DNA of 54,867 bases from positions 1 through 54,867 of the forward strand of contig JAQUYH010000009.1 in the NCBI GenBank assembly GCA_028691955.1, in the 5' to 3' direction. The position numbers and the translations under genes were made by a program. Origin of the DNA: Bacilli bacterium. Lineage in GTDB: Bacteria; Bacillota_I; Bacilli_A; RF39; UBA660. This document shows, one piece after another, positions 9,124 to 17,133 of the stretch (the first letter of the stretch is position 1; each line of letters opens with the position of its first letter). The notes beneath the pieces are model-generated. The model searched no databases, was not told the DNA's origin, and saw only the letters and a list, made by a program, of their open reading frames with translations.

Positions 9124-9660
9124 ATGGGGGATAATATTGAGACTCTTTTAAGAAGGAAAGGGCTTTTGACATGTTGGATTGAAGAAAGAACTAAGCTTGT
9201 TTTAAATGATAGTATTTCAGAAGTTGAACTTGATAAAATAAGAATAGAACTTTTGTCATTTGGAATGTGTTTGGATTTTATAAATCAAGAAATTTGTAAG
9301 ATTGATAGCGTTAAATGTAGTCACTTATTTGTTTTAGATGGCAGAAATAAAGGGCGAATTGAATGTTTGAAATGCGGTATTAGCAATGATGGGCTTAGTC
9401 ACCATGTTTTACCAATTGATAGTAGTCAAATTAAACAATTATTTAATGATATTAAAATTCATGAGCATTGTCTTAGGGTTGATGGTAAAGCTGAACTTAA
9501 TTTTGATTTGGTTTTTGCTATATATTGTAAACTTATTAGTAAATTTCCTGGAATTATTGATGATGATTTGCAACATTATATAGAAGCAGCTTATTATCAT
9601 AGTATGAATAATAAAGTGCCAGCTAGTAGAGAAAAAAGACTTGGTTTAGGTAAAAGATAA
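9124..9660 (+). CDS. Hypothetical protein with CxH...CxxC ribbon-like motif (paralog A)
   Basis: No family is recognised. The 178-residue soluble protein has a possible metal ribbon: Cys65-x-His67 and Cys81-x-x-Cys84 (CSHLF...CLKCG). The C-terminus holds an acidic DDDLQHYIEAAYYHS helix and ends REKRLGLGKR. The next gene shares all of these landmarks, so the two are paralogs. The start is uncertain: the strong AGGAGG site lies 13 bases from this ATG, while GGGGGA within the first codons could serve an in-frame ATT (codon 5). It has its own promoter after the RNase J terminator. A regulatory or adaptor role would be guesswork. Confidence 0.7.
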   Translation: MGDNIETLLRRKGLLTCWIEERTKLVLNDSISEVELDKIRIELLSFGMCLDFINQEICKIDSVKCSHLFVLDGRNKGRIECLKCGISNDGLSHHVLPIDSSQIKQLFNDIKIHEHCLRVDGKAELNFDLVFAIYCKLISKFPGIIDDDLQHYIEAAYYHSMNNKVPASREKRLGLGKR

Positions 9661-9698
9661 TAAGGGAATTTATTGCTTAAGTAGTAGTAGGGGGAATC

Positions 9699-10202
9699 AT
9701 GAGTAGTAAAAATGTTTTTTTATTAATATCTGCTTTATTTAATAAAGCACAAGAAAAACGTAGAAAAAGGAAAGAAGAAAAATTAGTTTCTTTATTAGAA
9801 TGTGATCATTTATGGCTTGTTGATGTTGATAAGTTTGCAACAATAGACAATGAAAAAAAATTTTGTGTTAAATGCGGTTTATATATTGATTATGGTCAAG
9901 GAATATGTGTTGATTGTCATGGAATAGTTAATTGTTTAGATGATATTTTTTTAAGTAAACTTAAGAGTGGAGTTGCCTTATCGAGAGTATATAATCAAAG
10001 AGTGAGCCTTGATTTATCAACTTGCTTTCATATAAGGGATAGAATATTAATGAAAAATCCTGATATTGATGATGATATATTAGTTAGCTATTTTTTGGCA
10101 GCGTGTCATAATATAGAAACTAGGGGAACTGAAACGGAAAGAAAAAATAGGGCAAAAAGATTGGGTATTGATCATAGACATTTAAAAATAAGCTGTAATT
10201 AA
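9699..10202 (+). CDS. Hypothetical protein with CxH...CxxC ribbon-like motif (paralog B)
   Basis: This 167-residue protein is a diverged paralog of the one before it. Shared landmarks are Cys35-x-His37-L and Cys56-x-x-Cys59-Gly, a C-terminal (F/N)P-x-I-x-DDD segment followed by an AA(Y/C) helix, and a terminal R-x-KRLG. It has an extra Cys70/Cys73 pair and a strongly basic segment (KRRKRKEEK, near 20-28) after a short hydrophobic start, which may contact nucleic acid or the membrane surface. A GGGGGA site precedes the ATG. It is probably co-transcribed with paralog A. Function unknown. Confidence 0.7.
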   Translation: MSSKNVFLLISALFNKAQEKRRKRKEEKLVSLLECDHLWLVDVDKFATIDNEKKFCVKCGLYIDYGQGICVDCHGIVNCLDDIFLSKLKSGVALSRVYNQRVSLDLSTCFHIRDRILMKNPDIDDDILVSYFLAACHNIETRGTETERKNRAKRLGIDHRHLKISCN

Positions 10203-10226
10203 AAAGATGGTTATTTACCATCTTTT
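10202..10226. terminator. Bidirectional terminator
   Basis: A 10-bp stem AAAAGATGGT (10202-10211)/ACCATCTTTT (10217-10226) with a 5-base loop lies between the convergent ribbon-protein gene and the HIT gene and serves both strands. The HIT stop codon lies within it. Confidence 0.85.
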
Positions 10227-10582
10227 ATTATGTTATAAATTTCTTCTGCTTGTAGCTTTTCTAAAGAACACTTGTATACTGGTTTTAAGTGAACGTGAAA
10301 ATGTTTTACTTCTTGAATTATTCCATTGTTTTGGACTAGTGTTAAACCATCAATATTAAGTTTCTCTTCTAAAATATTTTTAACACTTTTAATAGCTATA
10401 AGCATTTTACTAAAAGTATTTTTATCCATTTCATTGATATCTAAGATATGTTTTTTGGGAATAAGTAGTGTATGTCCATTAACGTCAGGATTAATGTCTA
10501 AAAATCCTAAAAAGAACTCATCTTCGTAGATTTTAAAACAAGGTATTTCATTATTAATTATTTTACAAAATATGCAATTCAT
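10211..10582 (-). CDS. HIT-family nucleotide hydrolase/transferase
   Basis: HIT proteins hydrolyse nucleotidyl phosphoramidates and related dinucleotides. The histidine triad H94-F-H96-V-H98 is intact, preceded by QNNG and followed by LKPVYK. The N-terminus CIFCKIINNEIP and the central GHTLLIPKKH are typical of the bacterial Hit/HinT type. The usual AGQ before the triad is replaced by IQE, a mild divergence. At 123 residues the length is normal. AGGAGG lies 6 bases before the ATG, and a TATAAT -10 is seen upstream on the minus strand. It stands alone, converging on the preceding gene. Confidence 0.9.
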   Translation of the reverse strand: MNCIFCKIINNEIPCFKIYEDEFFLGFLDINPDVNGHTLLIPKKHILDINEMDKNTFSKMLIAIKSVKNILEEKLNIDGLTLVQNNGIIQEVKHFHVHLKPVYKCSLEKLQAEEIYNIIKDGK

Positions 10583-10683
10583 ATATGCCTCCTGATATTA
10601 ATTATACAATAAAATTTTAAATATATAAACTATACCTTTTAATTAAAATGAAAATCTGTTAAAATACTTATGGGGATGATTGT

Positions 10684-11433
10684 ATGCACATTTTAAAAAT
10701 AAATGATTTAAAAGTTAGTATAGATAATAAAATTATATTAGACGGTTTTAATTTAACTATTAAAAGTGGCGAAATTCACGCTATTATGGGGCCTAATGGA
10801 GTTGGTAAATCAACTTTAGCTAAGGTTATTATGGGTGACGATAATTATAAAATAATTAGTGGAGAAATACTTTTTGATGACGTATTAATTAATAATTTAA
10901 AAGTTAACGAAAGAGCTAATTTAGGAATGTTTTTAGGAATGCAAATGCCTTTAGAAATAGAAGGAGTTAGTAATGCTGATTTTTTAAGAACGGCTATTTC
11001 TAGTAAAGAAAAAGAAACATTTAAATTAATGAGTTTTATTAAAGAGTTGAATCAAAATGTGGAAAAGCTTGATATGGATAAGGAAATGATACATAGAGGT
11101 ATTAATCAGGGATTTTCTGGTGGTGAGCGTAAGAAAAATGAGATACTTCAAATGTATATGTTAAAGCCTAATTTTGTTATGTTAGATGAAATTGATTCAG
11201 GGCTTGATGTTGATAGTTTAAAAATTGTTGGAACTTCGGTTATGAATTATTTTGAATTATATAAACCGTCTATTTTGTTAATAACGCATTATCAAAGATT
11301 ACTAGATTATATTAAACCTACTCATGTTCATATAATTAAAAAGGGAAGAATTGTAAAAAGCGGTGGATCTGAGTTAGTCTCTCTTATAGAAGAAAAAGGT
11401 TATAATTATTTTGACGAGGCAATAGATGAATAA
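10684..11433 (+). CDS. sufC: Fe-S cluster assembly ATPase SufC
   Basis: SufC is the soluble ABC-type ATPase that drives the SufB/SufD scaffold in iron-sulfur cluster assembly. Visible motifs are Walker A GPNGVGKS (36-43), the SufC-specific MGMQMPLEIEGVSN region (about 83-97), signature SGGERKKNE (145-153), Walker B with DEIDSGLD (168-175), and the switch His202 in THYQRLLDYI. The 249 residues match the family. GGGGATGAT precedes the ATG. It overlaps the next gene by 8 bases, so translation is probably coupled. It opens a three-gene cluster sufC-sufD-sufS. Confidence 0.95.
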   Translation: MHILKINDLKVSIDNKIILDGFNLTIKSGEIHAIMGPNGVGKSTLAKVIMGDDNYKIISGEILFDDVLINNLKVNERANLGMFLGMQMPLEIEGVSNADFLRTAISSKEKETFKLMSFIKELNQNVEKLDMDKEMIHRGINQGFSGGERKKNEILQMYMLKPNFVMLDEIDSGLDVDSLKIVGTSVMNYFELYKPSILLITHYQRLLDYIKPTHVHIIKKGRIVKSGGSELVSLIEEKGYNYFDEAIDE

Positions 11434-12208
11434 GCTAGTAATTAAAGATAATATAACAAGTGATTTTAATGATAGTTTATATATAAAGACTTATGATAAT
11501 GAGTGTATTAAAAAAATAACAGTAGATGTTTTAAAAAAAACAAAACTTTATATAGAATTAGATGTAAGTGATTCTAAAATTAATGTTGAGATTAATGTTA
11601 AAAAGAATGTTGATTTTAAGTTGTTTGAAATTAAAAAAGGTGAAAGACTTAAAATTCAGTATGTTTATAATTTAGAAGAAAAAGCAAAAATGTTTGTTTT
11701 TAAGTTTAATAATACATCTTTAATTAAAGAAAGAAGTATATTTAATTTAAATGAAAAAGCTAAATTAGAATATAATTTTAAAACAATTGTTACTACTTTA
11801 GAAGAGTATGATTATTTAGTAAATCATAAAGGTATTAAATCTAAAAGTGATTTATATTTAAATGGTGTATCTAAAGAAGAAGGAAAATTATCTTTTAATA
11901 TAACTGGTGAAGTTTTAAAATATATTACAGGCTGTGAGATAAATGAAGAGTCTAGAATTATTACTTTAAATGATAATGAATGTATTATAAAACCTAATTT
12001 GTTAATTGAGGAATACGATGTTATAGCTAATCATTCGTCTTTAATTGGTGGGTTTAGTAATGAAGAATTATTTTATTTAATGAGTAGAGGAATAAGTGAA
12101 GATGAGGCTACTTATTTACTTATTAAGGGATTTTTATTAAGTAATATTGAAGTATTTAAAGGCAAAAAAGGTATGATTGAAAAGATAATAAATAAATATT
12201 GGAGGTGA
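11426..12208 (+). CDS. sufD: Short SufD/SufB-family scaffold protein
   Basis: The C-terminal third carries the SufBD core signature NHSSLIGGFSNEELFYLMSRGISEDEA. The His in NHSS matches the conserved SufD His, while the position of the catalytic SufB Cys (after FY) is Leu, so it is SufD-like by residue. At 260 residues it is far shorter than the usual ~420-440; the N-terminal domain is absent and a beta-rich core remains. It lies between sufC and sufS, overlapping sufC by 8 bases. No sufB or sufU lies in the cluster. Alternatively it is the single SufB-like subunit of a minimal SUF-like (SmsCB-type) system. The family is sure, the exact subtype is not. Confidence 0.8.
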   Translation: MNKLVIKDNITSDFNDSLYIKTYDNECIKKITVDVLKKTKLYIELDVSDSKINVEINVKKNVDFKLFEIKKGERLKIQYVYNLEEKAKMFVFKFNNTSLIKERSIFNLNEKAKLEYNFKTIVTTLEEYDYLVNHKGIKSKSDLYLNGVSKEEGKLSFNITGEVLKYITGCEINEESRIITLNDNECIIKPNLLIEEYDVIANHSSLIGGFSNEELFYLMSRGISEDEATYLLIKGFLLSNIEVFKGKKGMIEKIINKYWR

Positions 12209-12212
12209 CGCT

Positions 12213-13406
12213 ATGCATAGAGAAGATTTTAGTATGTTAGATGGTAATTTGATTTATTTTGATAATGGAGCTACTACTTTAAAACCTAAGGTAATTATGG
12301 AGCCAATTCATGAATATTATAATACTTATACAGCTAGTGCTCATAGAGGAGACTATGATAATAGTTTAATAGTTGATACTAATTATGAAGAGGTTAGAAC
12401 TTTAGTAAAAGATTTTATTGGAGCTTCTAGTGAAAAAGAAATAGTTTATACAAGTGGAACAACGGATTCTATTAATAAAATTGTTTTTGGATTTTTTAAA
12501 AATTATTTAGTTAAAGGTGACGAAGTTTTATTAACTAAATCTGAACACGCTTCTAATGTTTTGCCTTGGTTTTTACTTCAAAAGGAAATTGGAATTAAAG
12601 TTAATTTTATAGAGTTAGATAATGATCATAAAGTAACTTTAGACAATGTTAGAAAGTCTATTAATAGTAATACTAAAGTTATTAGTATAGCTCATGTTAC
12701 TAATGTAATAGGAGATGTTCGTGATATTAAATCAATAACTAACTTAGCTCATCAAAATAATATCTTAGTATTAGTTGATGGAGCGCAAAGCGTTCCTCAT
12801 ATTAAAGTAGATGTAGTGGATGCTGATATTGATTTTATGGCTTTTTCAGCTCATAAGATGTGTGGACCTACTGGAGTGGGGATTCTTTATGGAAAAAAGG
12901 ATTTACTAGATAAAACGACACCTATTATTGTAGGTGGAGGAATGAATAATTTCTTTGATATTGATGGCTCTTATGAGTTTAGAGAAACACCTAATAAGTT
13001 TGAAGCAGGAACACCTAATATTGAAGGCGTTATTGCTTTTGGTAGAATAATTAAATATTTGAATTCTATTGGAATTTCTAATATCTATAATTATGAACTG
13101 GAACTTAGAGAATATGCAGTTAATAAATTAAAAGAAATTGAAAATATTGTTATATATAATTCTAATAGTGATAGCGGTGTGATTGCTTTTAATTATAAGG
13201 ATATTTTTGCTCAAGATTTGGCTATTTATTTAAATAAATATCGTATATGTGTAAGAGCAGGAAATCATTGCGCGAAGATATTGAAGGAAGAACTTGGCGT
13301 TAAAAATACTTGTCGTATTAGCTTGTATTTTTATAATACTAAGGAAGAAGTAGACTATTTAGTTAAAGTTTTAACTAATTCTAATATAAAAGAAGAATTG
13401 TTTTAA
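12213..13406 (+). CDS. sufS: Cysteine desulfurase SufS
   Basis: SufS is a PLP enzyme that releases sulfur from cysteine as an enzyme persulfide for Fe-S assembly. The PLP-binding lysine is K215 in SAHKMCGPTG, and the catalytic cysteine is C353 in RAGNHCAK, where most relatives have RAGHHCAQ. Other markers are YFDNGATTLKP at the start, YTSGTTDSIN, and VDGAQSVPH near 188-196. The 397 residues are normal for group II desulfurases. A strong GGAGGTGA site overlaps the end of the sufD-like gene. Group II enzymes usually need SufU or SufE for activation; neither is nearby. Confidence 0.95.
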   Translation: MHREDFSMLDGNLIYFDNGATTLKPKVIMEPIHEYYNTYTASAHRGDYDNSLIVDTNYEEVRTLVKDFIGASSEKEIVYTSGTTDSINKIVFGFFKNYLVKGDEVLLTKSEHASNVLPWFLLQKEIGIKVNFIELDNDHKVTLDNVRKSINSNTKVISIAHVTNVIGDVRDIKSITNLAHQNNILVLVDGAQSVPHIKVDVVDADIDFMAFSAHKMCGPTGVGILYGKKDLLDKTTPIIVGGGMNNFFDIDGSYEFRETPNKFEAGTPNIEGVIAFGRIIKYLNSIGISNIYNYELELREYAVNKLKEIENIVIYNSNSDSGVIAFNYKDIFAQDLAIYLNKYRICVRAGNHCAKILKEELGVKNTCRISLYFYNTKEEVDYLVKVLTNSNIKEELF

Positions 13407-13416
13407 AGGGGCATTT

Positions 13417-13812
13417 ATGATTAAAAAAATAATGATGAAATATGAAGAAATTATTAAATATGTGATAGCTGGAGTTTGTACTACTATTGTTAGTTTACTT
13501 GTTTATAATTTACTTAGAAATATTAATGTAGATTATCAAGTATCTAATGTTATTTCTTGGATATGTGCGGTGACATTTGCTTATTTTATTAATAAGTATT
13601 ATGTATTCAAAAATAAAGAAAAAAGTTTAATAGAGTTTTTTAATTTTGTTAAATATAGAATTCTTTCTTTAGGCATTGAAATAGGTAGTATGTTTATATT
13701 AGTTAGTATGCTATCTATAAATGATCGTATATCTAAATTAATAGTACAAGTAATAGTTCAAGTGTTAAATTATGTGTTTAGTAAGTTATTTGTATTTAAA
13801 AAGAAGATATGA
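13417..13812 (+). CDS. GtrA-family membrane protein
   Basis: This 131-residue protein has four predicted membrane segments and the GtrA pattern: EIIKYVIAGVCTTIVSLLVYNLL near the start, then SWICAVTFAYFINKYYVFK (the conserved N(K/R)-x-(Y/W)-x-F element) and a C-terminal NYVFSKLFVFKKK. GtrA proteins act in cell-surface polysaccharide modification, probably moving lipid-linked sugars across the membrane. It starts 10 bases after sufS with AAAGGGG upstream. No partner transferase adjoins it; the GT2/GT-C pair at 22894-25254 is the nearest candidate. The family call is good, the substrate unknown. Confidence 0.85.
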   Translation: MIKKIMMKYEEIIKYVIAGVCTTIVSLLVYNLLRNINVDYQVSNVISWICAVTFAYFINKYYVFKNKEKSLIEFFNFVKYRILSLGIEIGSMFILVSMLSINDRISKLIVQVIVQVLNYVFSKLFVFKKKI

Positions 13813-13844
13813 TATTATAGATTTATTATTTTTAAGGGGGATTT

Positions 13845-14678
13845 ATGGCAAAATTAACGATTGCAAGTGTTGAAATGTTAGAACGTACTAATGTTATTTT
13901 ATCAAAGAATGGTTATAATTTAAGTAAAGCTTATATAACAGATTTTGCTCGTACTTTAGGTGGTAAAGGATATGGAGCAAGTCCTTTTGCTGAGGTAAAT
14001 AATAGTCTTTTGCTAGGAACTTATTTTGCAGTTGACTCTTACGGTTATTCTGTTGTGATTGATGAAAATGGATTTGTTAAGAGTATACCGCAGTGTTTTG
14101 AAACGACTGTTGGTGTAAGACCGGCTATTTTATTAAATGATTTAGAAAAAGAAAAGTTAAAAGGGAAAGAAACTTTTGTCTATTATGAGTCTTATCCAAT
14201 GTCAGCTGTAGATGAGACCATAAGTAAAGAATTAAATTATCGTTATCTTTCTAGTAATTTAATTTATAAGGGAAAAACATTTTATATTCCAGAAGGTAAA
14301 GGTATTTTGGCATCAGTTCCTTTATCTATATATGAGTATAATGGTAGTAAATATATTTGTGTTCCGTTTAATACTAATTTAGGTAATAAACAGTGTTTAA
14401 CGAATGGTTTGATTTATGATAAAGGAGACTCTGTTTGGATAAAGGTAGAAATGATTCCATGGATTGTAGATGCTGCAAATGGATATATGTTAAGTGAGAA
14501 GATTTTATTCTCAGGTTTAAATTTTAATGAAACAAAAGTCCAAGCAAACCTATTCGATGGTTCAGCAATAAGAAGATTAGAAGAGTCAAATATAGATAAA
14601 TTTTTACAAAATAGTTTTTTGCCTAATGTTGATTTAGTATCAGATGATGTAGTTTCAAAAGTTTATGTAAAACAATAA
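13845..14678 (+). CDS. DUF6273-like hypothetical protein
   Basis: The protein has 277 residues and no signal peptide or membrane segment. Two stretches recall DUF6273 (a formylglycine-enzyme-like fold of unknown role): GVRPAILLND near residue 90, and a later block with VWIKVEMIPWIVD, LSEKILFSGLNFN and SFLP (about 200-265). In common DUF6273 proteins the VRPA element is C-terminal; here it comes first, as if the blocks were permuted. A strong AAGGGGG site precedes the ATG. It lies upstream of the serpin gene, which has its own -10. Function unknown; the domain assignment is tentative. Confidence 0.5.
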   Translation: MAKLTIASVEMLERTNVILSKNGYNLSKAYITDFARTLGGKGYGASPFAEVNNSLLLGTYFAVDSYGYSVVIDENGFVKSIPQCFETTVGVRPAILLNDLEKEKLKGKETFVYYESYPMSAVDETISKELNYRYLSSNLIYKGKTFYIPEGKGILASVPLSIYEYNGSKYICVPFNTNLGNKQCLTNGLIYDKGDSVWIKVEMIPWIVDAANGYMLSEKILFSGLNFNETKVQANLFDGSAIRRLEESNIDKFLQNSFLPNVDLVSDDVVSKVYVKQ

Positions 14679-14723
14679 TTTTTGTTTTGCTTTTTTTATG
14701 CTATAATATTTTTAAGAAGAGTG

Positions 14724-15968
14724 ATGGATATGGAATGGATTAAAAAGCATTGTAATTTTATTATTGTAATTTCAATTATAATTGTTATAGTTTCTTTTAT
14801 GCTGATTATATATTTTTATAAAAGAGGCAGCTTTACTCCGGAAGAAGAAGTAAAGGATAAAGGTTTTTACTATAACTTGATTGAAGAGGTTAATAGAGAA
14901 ACAGAAGAAAATGTTAATTATTTAATAAGCCCATTATCAGTTGGTAATGTTTTATCTGTTTTAAGAGATGGGGCTAGTGGTGTTACATACGATGAACTTA
15001 ATAATGCTTTAAAGAGTCAAACGTTTATTAAGAATATAAATGTTAATGATAAAATAAGTATAGCTAATGCTTTATTTATTAATAATGCTTTTAAAGATTT
15101 AATTAGTAATAGTTATATAGATAAAATAGAAAATAACTATAATAGTGATGCTATATTTGATGATATGCAAAACCCTGATGTGATAAACAATTGGGTTGAT
15201 GATAAAACTTATGGGATGATACCTAATTTAGTAGATGAAATATCAAATGATTTTGTTATGGGAATTGTTAATGCTATCGCACTTGATGTTAATTGGAAGG
15301 AATCTTTTAATTGTAATTTCACAAAAGATGAAGATTTTACTAAAGTTGATGGAAATAATATAGAAGTATCAATGATGTATGAACCTGATAGAGATGGTGA
15401 TTTATCTTATATTGAAAGTGATAAAGCAGTTGGAATAATTAAACCCTATGCTACTTATGATGGGGTTGATTTAGAATATGTTGCAATACTTCCTAATGAT
15501 AATGTGTTTGATTATGTAAACCAATTTGATGAGAATGAATTTAAAACTTTAATGGATAGTGAAGTGAGCTCTTCTAGCAGTATTCATATTGATTTATCTT
15601 TGCCAAAATATTCGTATGATTATAATATGGCTAAGTTTAAAACAGTTTTGTCTCATTTAGGTCTTAACAGTATGTTTGATGTTAATTTAGCTGACTTTAG
15701 TTTGATGACAGGTGGCGTTAGTACTTTGTTTGTTGAAGATGCTATTCATAAGACTAAAATAGAATTAAATGAGATGGGGACTAAAGCAGCAGCAGCAACT
15801 TATGTTAGTTTGGATTTAAAGACAATTGAATCTCCTGAATATTACAAAACAATTAGTGTTACTTTTAACAAACCTTTTGTATATTTAATTAAAGAAAAAG
15901 ATAGTAATGATATTATTTTCTTTGGTGTAGTATATGCTCCAGAAAGTGAAGATAATACTTGTAGTTAG
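14724..15968 (+). CDS. Membrane-anchored serpin (serine protease inhibitor)
   Basis: Serpins trap target proteases by inserting a cleaved reactive loop into a beta sheet. The protein has one N-terminal membrane helix (FIIVISIIIVIVSFMLIIYFY) and then an exported serpin domain. Shutter and signature segments are visible: NYLISPLSVGNVLSVLRDGASG, IVNAIALDVNWKESF, VEDAIHKTKIELNEMGTKAAAAT (the hinge of the reactive loop, about 345-365) and FNKPFVYLIKEK...FFGVVYAPE. The alanine-rich hinge fits an inhibitory serpin. An in-frame ATG at 14682 lies before a TATAAT (14702-14707), so the start is the ATG at 14724 after AAGAAGAG. It may protect the cell surface from host or neighbour proteases. Confidence 0.9.
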   Translation: MDMEWIKKHCNFIIVISIIIVIVSFMLIIYFYKRGSFTPEEEVKDKGFYYNLIEEVNRETEENVNYLISPLSVGNVLSVLRDGASGVTYDELNNALKSQTFIKNINVNDKISIANALFINNAFKDLISNSYIDKIENNYNSDAIFDDMQNPDVINNWVDDKTYGMIPNLVDEISNDFVMGIVNAIALDVNWKESFNCNFTKDEDFTKVDGNNIEVSMMYEPDRDGDLSYIESDKAVGIIKPYATYDGVDLEYVAILPNDNVFDYVNQFDENEFKTLMDSEVSSSSSIHIDLSLPKYSYDYNMAKFKTVLSHLGLNSMFDVNLADFSLMTGGVSTLFVEDAIHKTKIELNEMGTKAAAATYVSLDLKTIESPEYYKTISVTFNKPFVYLIKEKDSNDIIFFGVVYAPESEDNTCS

Positions 15969-15976
15969 GGGGTATT

Positions 15977-16912
15977 ATGGCTAGTAATTTACGCTTTTTA
16001 AAAGAATGCCGAAAATTAGTGTATAGTTGTAGTGATGAAGTAAGAAATTATTATTGTATTTTTTTCTGTACTGATTTTGATAGTTCTATACAAAAAAAGT
16101 ATGATGATATATTGAAACAAGCATTAGAAGGTAAGGACTTATCCTTGATTGATGCTGTTTCAATTATTAGAACAATATTTAGAAATTTTGGTGAGCAAAC
16201 AATATCTATACAAATAAAAAAAGAAACTCAGATTGAAGAGGTTAAATATGGTTTTGGTAGATTAACATATTATAAATTAAAAGGTGATAATATTGCTATT
16301 TTATATCAAGATCATGAAGCCGTTAGAGATTCTATAAATGGTGATGAGCATACTAAAGATAGACTTGAATATCGTTTGAGTGCATATTTAAAGCGCCTTT
16401 CAGGGGTAAAACCTATTTCTTTTGAAGAACGTATGTCTAAAGTTTGTTTTATTTATTATTGGTTTTATAAATCAATACCTGATTTTTCTAGTACGAGTGA
16501 AAGAAAAAAAGCTAATTTTTTATTTCTGCTTCTTAGTAAAATAGGTATTATTATTGATGGCAATATAGTGTTTGAAAGAATAGATCATGATCATTTTGAA
16601 TCGTCATATTTAAATGGCATAATTAATAAAATAGCTTGTTTGTCTTTTGTTGAGCCAGTAGATGAAATGAATTGTATTTGTTCTTCACTTGATAAATATA
16701 AACCTATTTTACTTAGATTATCAGAAGTGGTTAGTGAAGTTTTATCTTTAAAAACAGGTACTGATGAAATTATTAGACTTTTATATTTAAATAAGTTGTC
16801 AGTAGATGATATGGTTGATGATCCTATTGCTAATTTTCATAGATTATTTGGTAATCAATTGACAAAAAAAGGAGAAAATGCTAAAATTTCTAGTAGTAGT
16901 GATGACGAGTAG
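15977..16912 (+). CDS. Hypothetical protein, 311 residues
   Basis: I do not recognise this protein. It is soluble, mostly alpha-helical by composition, with several cysteines in its first 30 residues (ECRK, SCSD, YYCIFFC) and an acidic Ser/Asp tail SSSSDDE. It starts 8 bases after the serpin stop with GGGGGT upstream, so it probably shares the serpin transcript. Its last codons contain a consensus promoter for the downstream T-box. No catalytic motif is apparent. Confidence 0.65.
   Translation: MASNLRFLKECRKLVYSCSDEVRNYYCIFFCTDFDSSIQKKYDDILKQALEGKDLSLIDAVSIIRTIFRNFGEQTISIQIKKETQIEEVKYGFGRLTYYKLKGDNIAILYQDHEAVRDSINGDEHTKDRLEYRLSAYLKRLSGVKPISFEERMSKVCFIYYWFYKSIPDFSSTSERKKANFLFLLLSKIGIIIDGNIVFERIDHDHFESSYLNGIINKIACLSFVEPVDEMNCICSSLDKYKPILLRLSEVVSEVLSLKTGTDEIIRLLYLNKLSVDDMVDDPIANFHRLFGNQLTKKGENAKISSSSDDE
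16859..16887 (+). promoter_or_regulatory. Promoter of the pheST T-box transcript
   Basis: A consensus TTGACA (16859-16864), a 17-base spacer and TAAAAT (16882-16887) lie inside the last codons of the upstream gene, about 42 bases before T-box stem I. Confidence 0.75.
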
Positions 16913-16928
16913 CTAAGTAGTTATTTAT

Positions 16929-17121
16929 AAGCTTTTAGAGAGGAATTATTTTGCTGAAATTAATTCTAAGATGTTATAAATAATGAATTTCAATACTTTG
17001 AGCTTAACTTAATTGTTACGTATTAAATGCGTTAAATTTTAAAGAGCCATATTTGATGGAATTTGGGTGGTACCGCGGATTTTACAGTAATTCGTCCCTT
17101 GTGGATGTTTACTGTTTTTTT
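16929..17121 (+). promoter_or_regulatory. T-box leader, tRNA-Phe specific (UUC specifier)
   Basis: This tRNA-sensing leader controls pheST. Stem I closes AAGCT (16929-16933) with AGCTT (17001-17005). It holds the AGAGAGG motif, a distal loop containing GCTGAAA, and a specifier loop GAA-T-TTC-A with the Phe codon TTC at 16989-16991. The T-box TGGGTGGTACCGCGG is at 17064-17078 and the TTCGTCCC arm at 17091-17098. The competing terminator is ACAGTAA (17084-17090)/TTACTGT (17109-17115) followed by T residues. Uncharged tRNA-Phe should favour the antiterminator. Reading this leader as protein gives a false GWYRG-like extension to PheS. Confidence 0.95.
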
Positions 17122-17133
17122 ATAGGAGGAAAT

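Noticed and set aside
11426-12208. SufB identity
   Set aside because: The residue after FY that is the conserved Cys in SufB is Leu here, and the protein is much shorter than SufB.
14682-14723. Earlier serpin start
   Set aside because: It lies upstream of the TATAAT at 14702-14707, so it would not be in the transcript from that promoter, and it has no ribosome-binding site.
17053-17133. N-terminal extension of PheS starting at 17053
   Set aside because: It translates the T-box and terminator (GWYRG from the T-box sequence); AGGAGG just before 17134 fixes the true start.
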